DNA of 64,000 nucleotides from Gimesia maris (lineage in GTDB: Bacteria > Planctomycetota > Planctomycetia > Planctomycetales > Planctomycetaceae), in NCBI RefSeq assembly GCF_008298035.1, contig NZ_CP042910.1, forward strand, positions 3,487,001 to 3,551,000, given 5' to 3'. A program made the position numbers and the translations under genes. Below are positions 18,169 to 26,083 of this stretch, piece after piece. Position 1 is the first letter of the stretch. Each line of letters begins with the position of its first letter. Under the pieces are notes generated by a model. It was given only the letters and a program-made list of their open reading frames with translations, had not been told where the DNA came from and searched no databases.

Positions 18169-19863
18169 GTGGGCAAAACGACAGTAGCATCAGCTTCGAT
18201 TGAAACCGAAGCACAAAATGATGAAACCAGGGGTTCCGATTCCAGCCAGGAGACTTCAGTCTCAGTGGTGATCTGGTTGAGCGTTCTTGTCATCATCCTT
18301 GTCGGGATTGTCATCAGAGTAAACTTACTGGATTTGCTGTTTTTGGGCTATGACGAAGCAATGCATTTTCAGGCAGCGCGTGCTACTAATGTTGCCGATG
18401 TGATGCAGGCGAGTCGGATCTATACTCATCCTCCTTTGATTTTTCTTTTTTATCATTATTGGATGATTCTAGGCGACTCTGAATGGTTGTTGCGATTGCC
18501 TTCCCTGTTGTTTTGTGTTCCGGCACTTGTTTTCGGTTTTCTGTGGCTCAAGGAACTGCTGGGGCCACGGCCTGCCTTGGTGGGGTTAACCTTTCTTACT
18601 TTTTCGCTTCCGATGATTCAATTAAGCATCGTAGTGCGTGGGTATACGTTAATGCTCATGTTTTTTTTCGTTGCTCTGTATTATCAGGAGCGATTTTTTC
18701 GGCATGAGTCTTTGCCCGCGTTAGTTGTGAGTGGACTTTGTCTGGGACTGGCGATGTTAACTCACTATGCCACTGCCTGGTTTCTGCTGGTGATAGGATT
18801 ATTAGCTCTGATGCGGCTTTTTTCGGGATCTCTTTCCCGTCGGGCAATCGTCAGTTGGGTCTTCTTACAGTTCGCTTTAATCGGTTTGTGCGTTGGATTG
18901 TATTTGTTGCACGTAAGAGGTTTTGTCAACAGTCAAATTCAGTCAGAACTGTGGGACGTCTGGTTGAATTACAGTTCAGCCGATCAGACAAAACTGCGTC
19001 CTGCCGCCCTGACGCTAATACATACGGCAGATTATATAAAATATGTTGCAGGTGTGAATCCGATCCTGATGGGCTGTTTGTTGCTGGTGGGATCTTTTGT
19101 TCTCTTATTAAAGGGTTATCGAGAGAGTGGATCGAAATGGATTGCCATTGAGCGAAGCCTGACGGTTCTCCTGCCTATGATCATTGCAGCGTTCTTATTT
19201 AACTATCGCATTTATCCTCTGGGATACACGCGGCACTCAATCTGGTTGATCCCCTTCACCGCTGCAGGATTTTCTGCTGCGGCTTATCCATTGTTGCGTT
19301 GTCCAGGCGTATTTCGATCTGCCTGCGGTGTATTTCTGCTTGGTTTCTGGTTTTACCTCTATCCCTATCAGGTGGTTAGAAGTCTGGAAACAACTCAGAC
19401 ACCTGCCATGGCCCGAGAAGTGGCTTCCTTATTGAAAAGCACCGTTCCTGCTGATTCGCTGATCATTACCGACGATAGTACGAGAAACGTTTTGGAATAT
19501 TACCTGATGGGGAGAGAGCAGACTCAGATGAAACCTCTTGAGGGAGGGTTTATGGAATATCAAATGGGGGACTATCGTGTAATCACGATTCCGAAGTTCC
19601 ATTTTTACTTATATGACTTCAAAAATGAATGGGAAAAATATCAGCAGGTGTTGGGGGAAGACGCTACAGAACCAGTCTGGCTGACCTATATCGGTTTCGG
19701 AAATCCTCGCAATATACCGCAGAGATTATTTAGAAACTTTCCGCCTCGTAAAGTGCTTGAAAAAGCAAACTACCTTGATAACTATATTATCAAGGTAGAG
19801 TTTATCGCACCTGATTCGGAAAATAAAAAACTCCCCGATGCTGATACTCTAATTGATCAATGA
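18169..19863 (+). CDS. GT39/PMT-like membrane glycosyltransferase
   Basis: The 564-residue product has about ten to twelve membrane segments, then a soluble C-terminal region of about 150 residues. In the first outer loop, 'LGYDEAMHFQAARATN' and 'IYTHPPLIFLFYHYW' match the acidic catalytic loop and the His-Pro-Pro motif of the ArnT/PMT_2 superfamily. These enzymes move a sugar from a lipid-linked donor to a protein or lipid on the outer face of the membrane. The start is a GTG preceded by an AGCAGGG site. It is not in an obvious operon. The acceptor is unknown. Confidence 0.85.
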   Translation: MGKTTVASASIETEAQNDETRGSDSSQETSVSVVIWLSVLVIILVGIVIRVNLLDLLFLGYDEAMHFQAARATNVADVMQASRIYTHPPLIFLFYHYWMILGDSEWLLRLPSLLFCVPALVFGFLWLKELLGPRPALVGLTFLTFSLPMIQLSIVVRGYTLMLMFFFVALYYQERFFRHESLPALVVSGLCLGLAMLTHYATAWFLLVIGLLALMRLFSGSLSRRAIVSWVFLQFALIGLCVGLYLLHVRGFVNSQIQSELWDVWLNYSSADQTKLRPAALTLIHTADYIKYVAGVNPILMGCLLLVGSFVLLLKGYRESGSKWIAIERSLTVLLPMIIAAFLFNYRIYPLGYTRHSIWLIPFTAAGFSAAAYPLLRCPGVFRSACGVFLLGFWFYLYPYQVVRSLETTQTPAMAREVASLLKSTVPADSLIITDDSTRNVLEYYLMGREQTQMKPLEGGFMEYQMGDYRVITIPKFHFYLYDFKNEWEKYQQVLGEDATEPVWLTYIGFGNPRNIPQRLFRNFPPRKVLEKANYLDNYIIKVEFIAPDSENKKLPDADTLIDQ

Positions 19864-19974
19864 GAGATCCATCTGGTTTTATCTCAATTAAGCAGATAAT
19901 GCCTCTCACGTTCAAACTCGAAGCATCGCTTCCATGGCGCTTCGATGTATCAGGCGGCGGTAATGGCATCCGTT

Positions 19975-20020
19975 AAAAAAACAACGCCTGAATCTCAGTT
20001 ACAAGATTCAGGCGTCGTTT
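19975..20020 (-). terminator. Terminator of the tRNA gene (possibly bidirectional)
   Basis: A 17-base stem (19979-19995 and 20004-20020) with one mismatch has an 8-base loop. Read on the minus strand it runs into a run of seven T residues and lies just after the tRNA. It may also stop read-through from the plus-strand glycosyltransferase. Confidence 0.82.
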
Positions 20021-20048
20021 GTCTTGATGTGTCTTCTTATGACACAAG

Positions 20049-20122
20049 TAGCGGTGGAGGGATTCGAACCCCCGACACGCGGATTATGATTCCGCTGCTC
20101 TAACCGACTGAGCTACACCGCC
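20049..20122 (-). tRNA. tRNA with CAT anticodon (tRNA-Met, or tRNA-Ile2 if lysidine-modified)
   Basis: The minus strand folds as a full cloverleaf of 74 bases. It has an acceptor stem GGCGGTG/CACCGCT, a D arm AGCTCAGTCGGTTAGAGC, an anticodon stem GCGGA/TCCGC with loop ATCATAA, a variable loop GTGTC and a T arm with TTCGAAT. The anticodon is CAT. The first pair is G1-U72, so it lacks the 1-72 mismatch usual in bacterial initiators. I favour elongator Met; an Ile2 tRNA read after lysidine modification cannot be excluded. CCA is not encoded. No genes with integrase features lie near it. Confidence 0.92.
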
Positions 20123-20411
20123 AGTTTGGGTTACCCCCTGGCTTTGCCAGATGGGTTTATCCTACAAAATGTTCGACTGCAGGAAAAGCCATTTCTCAGT
20201 GCTAAACTGCTTAGGTATCTCACTTTATCGGCAAAATAACCCCCGAGAAGTCGAAAGCTTAACAAATTCCTGTTTGATCGCAAGTCAACCACTGCTCTCA
20301 TCCGAAAATGCCCCGAATTTCGTTGATTGTGATGCGTTTACAGGGGCGATATACTCATTTTCTGGTCTTATTTTAAATCAGACGACCCTGGATCTGGAGT
20401 GGCCTTAAAAT

Positions 20412-21569
20412 ATGTACTATCCAAATCAACTACTGCTATCATGTGTCATCCTGTCTCTTGCTCTCCCCTGTTCTGCTGAAGAGAATCTTCAGGAATTCCC
20501 CCCTGCATTGAATTCAGAGATTGTGACTACCGTTTTTGAACGAGGAGAATCTGGTTATCACTCATTCCGCATCCCTGCTTTACTGACGACTCCTCGGGGA
20601 ACGCTGCTCGCCTTTGCGGAAGGCCGCAGGAATAATTTAAATGACAGTGGCGACATCGATCTGGTTCTCAAAAGGAGTCAGGATGAGGGTAAAACCTGGT
20701 CTGAATTATTGGTGATCTGGACTGATGGCGAAAATACCTGTGGTAACCCGTGCCCCGTAGTGGATCAGACTACGGGCCGCATCTGGTTGCCTTTAACCTG
20801 GAATCACGGCAAAGACCATGCAAATCAGATCAAAGACCGGTCAGGCCTGGATACGCGACGCGTTTATATGAGTTATTCTGATGATGACGGCGTCACATGG
20901 AAGCAGCCCTATGAGATCACGGGATCGACCAAGAAACCGGAATGGACGTGGTATGCGACAGGCCCTGGAAATGGCATTCAGTTGACGCAAGGGAAATTTA
21001 AAGGCCGGCTGGTTATTCCCTGTGATCATAATGTCTCGCTGCAGGGAAATGTTGTACGTCGGGCGCACGCCATTTTTTCAGACAACCATGGTAAGACCTG
21101 GGAATTAAGCGAACCGATCGGAGAAAAAACAAATGAGTGTGCTGTCGTTGAACTGACTGACGGTCGGCTGTTGATGAATATGCGAAGCTATCACGGTGAA
21201 AATCGTCGAGCGATCGCTTTTTCCAGTGATGGAGGCATGACCTGGTCTGATGTGAGTCTGGATCAGGCTTTAATCGAGCCTGTCTGCCAGGCCAGTCTGA
21301 TTCGTGTCCGGTTTCCTGATGTTGAGAAACCGGGACAGATCTTATTCAGCAATCCAGCCAGTAAAAAACGTGAAAAGATGGTCGTGCGACTCAGTGAAGA
21401 TGACGGAAGAACCTGGACCGCCTCACGGCTGGTAACGCCCGGATCCGCTGCCTATTCCAGTCTCGCCGGAATCGGTGATGGAAAAGTCGGTTTGCTTTAT
21501 GAGCGGGACGGCTATCGGACCATAGAATATGTTGCCTTTAAACTCGATTCTTTTCAGCCTGAATTATAG
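20412..21569 (+). CDS. Secreted sialidase (exo-alpha-sialidase, BNR-repeat family)
   Basis: The 385-residue product has a signal peptide (YPNQLLLSCVILSLALPCSA) and the sialidase 'FRIPAL' motif near residue 52, whose Arg belongs to the arginine triad. Five Asp-boxes of the form S-x-D-x-G-x-T-W mark the blades of a six-bladed propeller: SQDEGKTW, SDDDGVTW, SDNHGKTW, SSDGGMTW and SEDDGRTW. 'AFAEGRRNN' and 'ECAVVELTDGRLLMNMRS' supply further conserved acidic and Arg positions. It would release terminal sialic acid, or a related sugar, from glycans outside the cell. Peptidase T follows 41 bases downstream, perhaps co-transcribed. Confidence 0.92.
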   Translation: MYYPNQLLLSCVILSLALPCSAEENLQEFPPALNSEIVTTVFERGESGYHSFRIPALLTTPRGTLLAFAEGRRNNLNDSGDIDLVLKRSQDEGKTWSELLVIWTDGENTCGNPCPVVDQTTGRIWLPLTWNHGKDHANQIKDRSGLDTRRVYMSYSDDDGVTWKQPYEITGSTKKPEWTWYATGPGNGIQLTQGKFKGRLVIPCDHNVSLQGNVVRRAHAIFSDNHGKTWELSEPIGEKTNECAVVELTDGRLLMNMRSYHGENRRAIAFSSDGGMTWSDVSLDQALIEPVCQASLIRVRFPDVEKPGQILFSNPASKKREKMVVRLSEDDGRTWTASRLVTPGSAAYSSLAGIGDGKVGLLYERDGYRTIEYVAFKLDSFQPEL

Positions 21570-21610
21570 TTGAATGAGATCCCCCATTTAATATTAGAAA
21601 ACAGATACTC

Positions 21611-22843
21611 ATGGATACACTACAAGATCGCTTTTTGCGTTATGTCAGAATTGATACTCAGTCGGATGAGACGAGTCCTACGTTTCCGAGTACAAAAAAG
21701 CAGCTGGTGCTGAGTCGGATGCTGTTTGATGAGTGTGAGCAACTGGGGTTGGAAGATGTCACAATAAATGAGTACGGAATTGTGATGGCCACGATTCCCT
21801 CCACGGTTGAAGCGGATGTCCCGGCGATCGGGTGGGTAGCCCACGTGGATACCTCCCCTGAGTTCTCCGGTACGGACGTGAAACCGATCGTGCACGAAAA
21901 TTATAATGGAGAAGATCTGGTGCTGCCCGGTGATCCGTCACGTGTATTGCGGGTCAGTGAAGAACCTCGTCTGAAGCAGATGCAGGGGAAAACGGTGATT
22001 ACCACTGATGGTACGACACTTCTGGGAGCAGACGACAAGTCGGGAGTGGCTGTAATGATGTCCGCCGCCGCGAAGCTGATGGGGGATTCCTCTATCAAAC
22101 ATGGCCCGATTCGACTCTGTTTTACCTGCGATGAAGAGATCGGTCGGGGCATCGAAAAGCTGGATTTAAATGCATTCGGTGTCTGTTGTGCGTACACGTT
22201 AGACAGTGATGGCAGTGGCCGCATCGATTCCGAAACCTTTTCTGCAGATCAGGCTGTCATTGTTGTCAAAGGGGTCAATACACATCCTTCTGTTGGTAAG
22301 GGTGTGATGGTGAATGCCAATCGCATTTTATGTGAGTTGATTGCTCAATTACCGACAGAAACCTTAAGTCCGGAAACGACTGAGGGGCGGGAAGGCTTTA
22401 TCCATCCCTATCATATTGAAGGCAGTGTTTCTGAGGCGTCTGCCCGGCTGATCTTACGTGATTTTGAAACAGAGAAGCTTGCGGAATATGCCGAACTTCT
22501 GGAATCACTGGCCGAACCACTTCGCCAGAAAAACCGCAAGGCAGAGATCACGATCAACATACATAAACAGTATCGCAATATGCGTGATGGGCTGCCCAAA
22601 GAGCCACGTGCATTGGAGAAGGCAATCGAAGCGACTCGCGCTGCCGGCCTCGAACCCAATCTGAACGTGATCCGTGGAGGGACAGATGGCAGTCTGTTGA
22701 CTGAAAAAGGATTACCCACCCCCAATCTTTCCAGTGGACAGCACAATCCCCATTCACCGCTGGAATGGACCACTGTGGAAGAAATGCAGCAGGCAGTTGA
22801 TGTTCTGATACAGCTGGCAATTCTCTGGGGCAAAGAACGTTGA
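21611..22843 (+). CDS. pepT: Peptidase T (tripeptide aminopeptidase)
   Basis: The 410-residue product aligns well with E. coli PepT, a cytoplasmic zinc enzyme that cuts the N-terminal residue from tripeptides. Conserved motifs are HVDTSPEFSG (first zinc His), 'TDGTTLLGADDKSGVAVMM' (bridging Asp), 'CDEEIGRG' (catalytic Glu pair), and 'IRGGTDGSLLTEKGLPTPNL' near the C-terminus. The last zinc His is likely in 'QHNPHSPLEW'. Length is normal for the family. It starts 41 bases after the sialidase stop, and the long gap after it suggests the end of the unit. Confidence 0.95.
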   Translation: MDTLQDRFLRYVRIDTQSDETSPTFPSTKKQLVLSRMLFDECEQLGLEDVTINEYGIVMATIPSTVEADVPAIGWVAHVDTSPEFSGTDVKPIVHENYNGEDLVLPGDPSRVLRVSEEPRLKQMQGKTVITTDGTTLLGADDKSGVAVMMSAAAKLMGDSSIKHGPIRLCFTCDEEIGRGIEKLDLNAFGVCCAYTLDSDGSGRIDSETFSADQAVIVVKGVNTHPSVGKGVMVNANRILCELIAQLPTETLSPETTEGREGFIHPYHIEGSVSEASARLILRDFETEKLAEYAELLESLAEPLRQKNRKAEITINIHKQYRNMRDGLPKEPRALEKAIEATRAAGLEPNLNVIRGGTDGSLLTEKGLPTPNLSSGQHNPHSPLEWTTVEEMQQAVDVLIQLAILWGKER

Positions 22844-23277
22844 GGTTCCAACTGACGAGTTGAATGAATTTGAGACACGCGCCGCTTTTTTCTGAAGTTG
22901 CTCATTCCGGTTCGGGTTGTCCGGGTTACCGGGGTTGGTGGAAATAGAGAAGCATTTCAGCTCCAGCTGCGCGTGTTGTACTAACGAGTTAAGACAACAC
23001 GCCCTCCCTTAGCAGTATTCTGCCTGATTCGGTTTTAAATGGTCATTTAAAAATGAACCGATTGCACAGGTCGTAGTGCATCTTCACGAAAACGATTGTT
23101 TGACCATCGAATTTTTGTGGCTTATGTTAAACATATCGGCAAGATACTTGTTTAAATAAACGCTGTGCATTTATTGTGCAGCGCGAACCGGCGACTGTTT
23201 ACCTGCCTGCTTTTGATGAGCCCTGCTTGTGGCGGCCTTCAGCAACAGGATAAAACGTCGGTTATAGAGGGGGAACC
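22844..23277 (+). other. Intergenic region between pepT and the S41 protease gene
   Basis: No supported gene is present in these 434 bases. The notable element is a perfect 9-bp inverted repeat with a 14-base loop (listed at 22971-23002). A GC-rich stretch (about 22905-22940) repeats the word CCGGGTT or close variants, but shows no clear structure. Confidence 0.5.
22971..23002. repeat. Inverted repeat downstream of pepT
   Basis: GCGTGTTGT (22971-22979) and ACAACACGC (22994-23002) form a perfect 9-bp stem with a 14-base loop. No T-run follows on the plus strand, so it may be a factor-assisted terminator, an mRNA-end stabiliser or an operator. Confidence 0.5.
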
Positions 23278-24948
23278 ATGTTTTCTACTACCAAGACGCG
23301 ACTTCTTAAGAGATTACATTCGAGTCATTTGTGGGTTTATCTACTGGGCTGTCTGCTGGCAGCAGGATCCAATATCACTGCTGCGGATCCAGGTGAACTT
23401 CCCATTGTGATTCCCGTTACGCAGACCCAGTCAATTGCTAAAGGGGAGGAGTATGAACGGAATCGGCAATGGATCAAGGCGATTGAGCATTATGAAGAAG
23501 CCTTAAAAGAGTGGCCTGAAAACGACAACATCAAATACGGTTTGCGTCGTGCCAAAATTCACTTTGGCATCGACCGTCGTTACTCGGATGACAGCTTTTC
23601 GAAAGTGCTTCTGAATCAATCGCGAAGAGAAGCATTTATCCTCTTCGACGAAATTCTGTCTAAAATTCAATCGCACTTCGTCGATCCGCTCAGTACCACT
23701 TCTTTCGTGGCACATGGTACGGAAAGCCTGTATCTGGCTCTGGCCAATGATCAGTTTATTAAAGCTCATCTGAAAGGAGTGCCGCCCGAGAAGATTCGTA
23801 TGGTGCGTCGTATTCTAAGAGAAAATTACTGGAACAAATCTGTTTCCAGTCATCACGGGGCACATCAACTGATTATCGAAGTCTGCACGATGTCTTATCA
23901 GAATCTGGGACTGCGGGATACTGCTGTGATTTCTGAATACATGTTCGGTGGCTGTAATGCCCTGGATGATTACAGCAGCTTTCTGACTCCGGAGCGTCTG
24001 GGCGATCTGTACGACAATATCGAAGGTGAATTTGTCGGGATCGGGATCGAAATGAAAGCCGAGATCGGAGAAGGCATGCTGCTGATGAATGTGCTGCCAG
24101 ACAGCCCTGCCGAAGCGGCCGGGGTCCTGTCGGGAGATCATATTGTTGGCATCGATCAGCATGACTGCCGAAATATGACAACTGACCAGGCAGCGAATCT
24201 GCTGCGGGGGACTTCAGGCAGTCAGGTACTACTGGAACTGGAAAGTCCTGGCAGTGACCGGACGCGAACTGCAAGGGTTACCCGTAAAGCAGTCCAGGTG
24301 AAAAGTTTTCCCATCGTGAAGATGCTTGATCAGGAAAATGGAATCGCTTACATCAAAATGACCGGTTTTCAGAAAACATCTGCTGCAGAACTGGATGCCG
24401 CCCTGCATAAACTTCACGGTGAAGGTATGCGGTCACTGATCTGGGATGTGCGTGGTAATCCAGGCGGGTTACTGTCTGCCGCCGTGGAAGTGCTGGATCG
24501 TTTTCTGGAAGAAGGGAAGCTCGTTTCCACAAAAGGACGCGTTTCTGATCAGAACTGGAGCTACACAGCACATCGTCCTGGTACTTGGAAAATTCCGCTG
24601 GTATTATTAGTCGATGAAAACAGTGCCAGTGCCAGCGAAATTGTGGCGGGGGCATTAACCGATCATCGTCGTGCGACAGTGGTCGGACGCAAAACCTACG
24701 GGAAATGGTCTGTTCAGAGTATTTTCCCGATTCGGGGTTCGACTGGTTTACGCCTGACAACTGCCAAATTCTATTCGCCTCAAGGTAACACTTATGGTAA
24801 GATCGGGATCAAACCGACAATCACGGTTGAAAAGGATGAACTGCAGACAGCCATGTATGGTGCGTCAAGAGAGCAGAAACTCGCTGCAGATTCTGATATC
24901 AAACGTGGCTTACAAATCCTGCAAAGGCAATATGCTGTAACACCATGA
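23278..24948 (+). CDS. S41-family C-terminal-processing-type serine protease
   Basis: The 556-residue product has an N-terminal membrane or signal segment (LWVYLLGCLLAAGSNITA) and then a TPR-like helical pair ('YERNRQWIKAIEHYEEALKE'). A PDZ domain follows ('GEFVGIGIEMKAEIGEGMLL'), and then the S41 catalytic domain. The probable nucleophile is the Ser in 'DENSASASEIVAGAL' and the probable general base is the Lys in 'GRKTYGKWSVQ', as in tail-specific proteases. 'WDVRGNPGGLLSAAVEVLD' is also conserved. It probably degrades or trims proteins in the envelope. Its stop overlaps the start of the propeller protein, so the two are translated as a unit. Confidence 0.92.
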   Translation: MFSTTKTRLLKRLHSSHLWVYLLGCLLAAGSNITAADPGELPIVIPVTQTQSIAKGEEYERNRQWIKAIEHYEEALKEWPENDNIKYGLRRAKIHFGIDRRYSDDSFSKVLLNQSRREAFILFDEILSKIQSHFVDPLSTTSFVAHGTESLYLALANDQFIKAHLKGVPPEKIRMVRRILRENYWNKSVSSHHGAHQLIIEVCTMSYQNLGLRDTAVISEYMFGGCNALDDYSSFLTPERLGDLYDNIEGEFVGIGIEMKAEIGEGMLLMNVLPDSPAEAAGVLSGDHIVGIDQHDCRNMTTDQAANLLRGTSGSQVLLELESPGSDRTRTARVTRKAVQVKSFPIVKMLDQENGIAYIKMTGFQKTSAAELDAALHKLHGEGMRSLIWDVRGNPGGLLSAAVEVLDRFLEEGKLVSTKGRVSDQNWSYTAHRPGTWKIPLVLLVDENSASASEIVAGALTDHRRATVVGRKTYGKWSVQSIFPIRGSTGLRLTTAKFYSPQGNTYGKIGIKPTITVEKDELQTAMYGASREQKLAADSDIKRGLQILQRQYAVTP

Positions 24949-25844
24949 TGGATGAACGTGCCGCCTGGCTCACACAGGGAAAAGGGACAACCCCCGAATT
25001 ACGGTGGTCATTCTCAACAGAAGCTCCTTTACTTGCGCTGGACCTGGCACGGGAAACAGGAGAAATACTGGCCGCCGATGTTTCGGGCGGCCTTTATTTA
25101 TTGGATCGACAGGGGCAGTTTCTGCATTTGAATCGTGGTGTTAAGGATGTGCAACTGGTCCACTGGAGTGATCGTGGGAAACTGGGAGCTGCGATCTACT
25201 CAGACAATAATATCTGTTGCTTTGATCGTGATCTGAACGTCTTGTGGGCGATCTCTTTTTCGGTGGAGTGCCTGGCAATTACGATGGATTCCTACGGCGA
25301 CTATCTGGCAGTCAGTCTGGCCAGTGGTAAGACCATTCTGATTGACTCGCAGAAAAAGAAAGTCGCCAGTTTTGAAACGATGCGTCCTTTAAGTTATCTC
25401 GAATTTCAGGTCTCTGAACCAAGATTGATGGGGGCAGCGGAAAATGGGTTTCTCTGCTGCCATGATCTTGAGGGAAATTGTATCTGGACTGAAAAGCACT
25501 GGTCTAATTGTGGAGGGATTTCAATTTCGGGAGATGGACAGCGGCTCTATCTGGCAGGATTCAATTATGGAATTTTAATTTTTGACCATGATGGTGAATC
25601 TGCAGGGACTCTGATTTTTGAAGGGACACCCAAAGTCCTCGCTTGTGATTTTGCAGGAAATCGAATCGTTGCCGCTACGATAGAGCAGGAACTGTACTGG
25701 TTAAATCAGGAGGGTAAGCTGATTTGGGGAGGAGTGATTCCTGATGAAGCAGTTGAAGTAGCCTGCGATCCGTTTGGTCAATGGTGTGTTTGTGGTTTGA
25801 AATCCGGTCTCGTGCAGTGCCTGGACTGGAGTGATTCGATTTAA
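24945..25844 (+). CDS. Beta-propeller (WD40/PQQ-like) protein
   Basis: The 299-residue product has no signal peptide. It consists of repeated blade-like segments of about 40 residues such as 'LLALDLARETGEILAADVSG', 'GGLYLLDRQGQFLHLN', 'NICCFDRDLNVLWAISF' and 'FLCCHDLEGNCIWTEKHW'. Together they suggest a seven-bladed propeller. Such proteins usually act as binding platforms. The ATG lies within the last codons of the S41 protease gene (ATGATG), pointing to a partner role for that protease, though the compartments may differ because only the protease has an export signal. Function is unknown. Confidence 0.8.
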   Translation: MMDERAAWLTQGKGTTPELRWSFSTEAPLLALDLARETGEILAADVSGGLYLLDRQGQFLHLNRGVKDVQLVHWSDRGKLGAAIYSDNNICCFDRDLNVLWAISFSVECLAITMDSYGDYLAVSLASGKTILIDSQKKKVASFETMRPLSYLEFQVSEPRLMGAAENGFLCCHDLEGNCIWTEKHWSNCGGISISGDGQRLYLAGFNYGILIFDHDGESAGTLIFEGTPKVLACDFAGNRIVAATIEQELYWLNQEGKLIWGGVIPDEAVEVACDPFGQWCVCGLKSGLVQCLDWSDSI

Positions 25845-26083
25845 AAGCACCCTGTCCCCCGGACACCTGCTGTTGTGATGTGCAGTCCTCATTTTCTTAT
25901 CGAGTAAGGTCGAAAAGAATGAGGGTCTATTTTGACTCTCTCACGACAACAGCTTATGATATATGTTCTTCTGTCATTCGGGTTTAGGTGGTTCCAAATC
26001 AGTTCTTAACAATTTCTGGAAGCGTTCGGACTCAAGTAAGGCGTTTTTTGAATCGTTCGATTCAGACATTTCTGGGGCAGGCA

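Noticed and set aside
20049..20122. tRNA as attachment site of a genomic island
   Set aside because: No integrase, no repeated tRNA end and no change in gene type on either side.
20151..20408. 85-codon open frame between the tRNA and the sialidase gene
   Set aside because: No ribosome site, no family and no signal. Composition looks non-coding.
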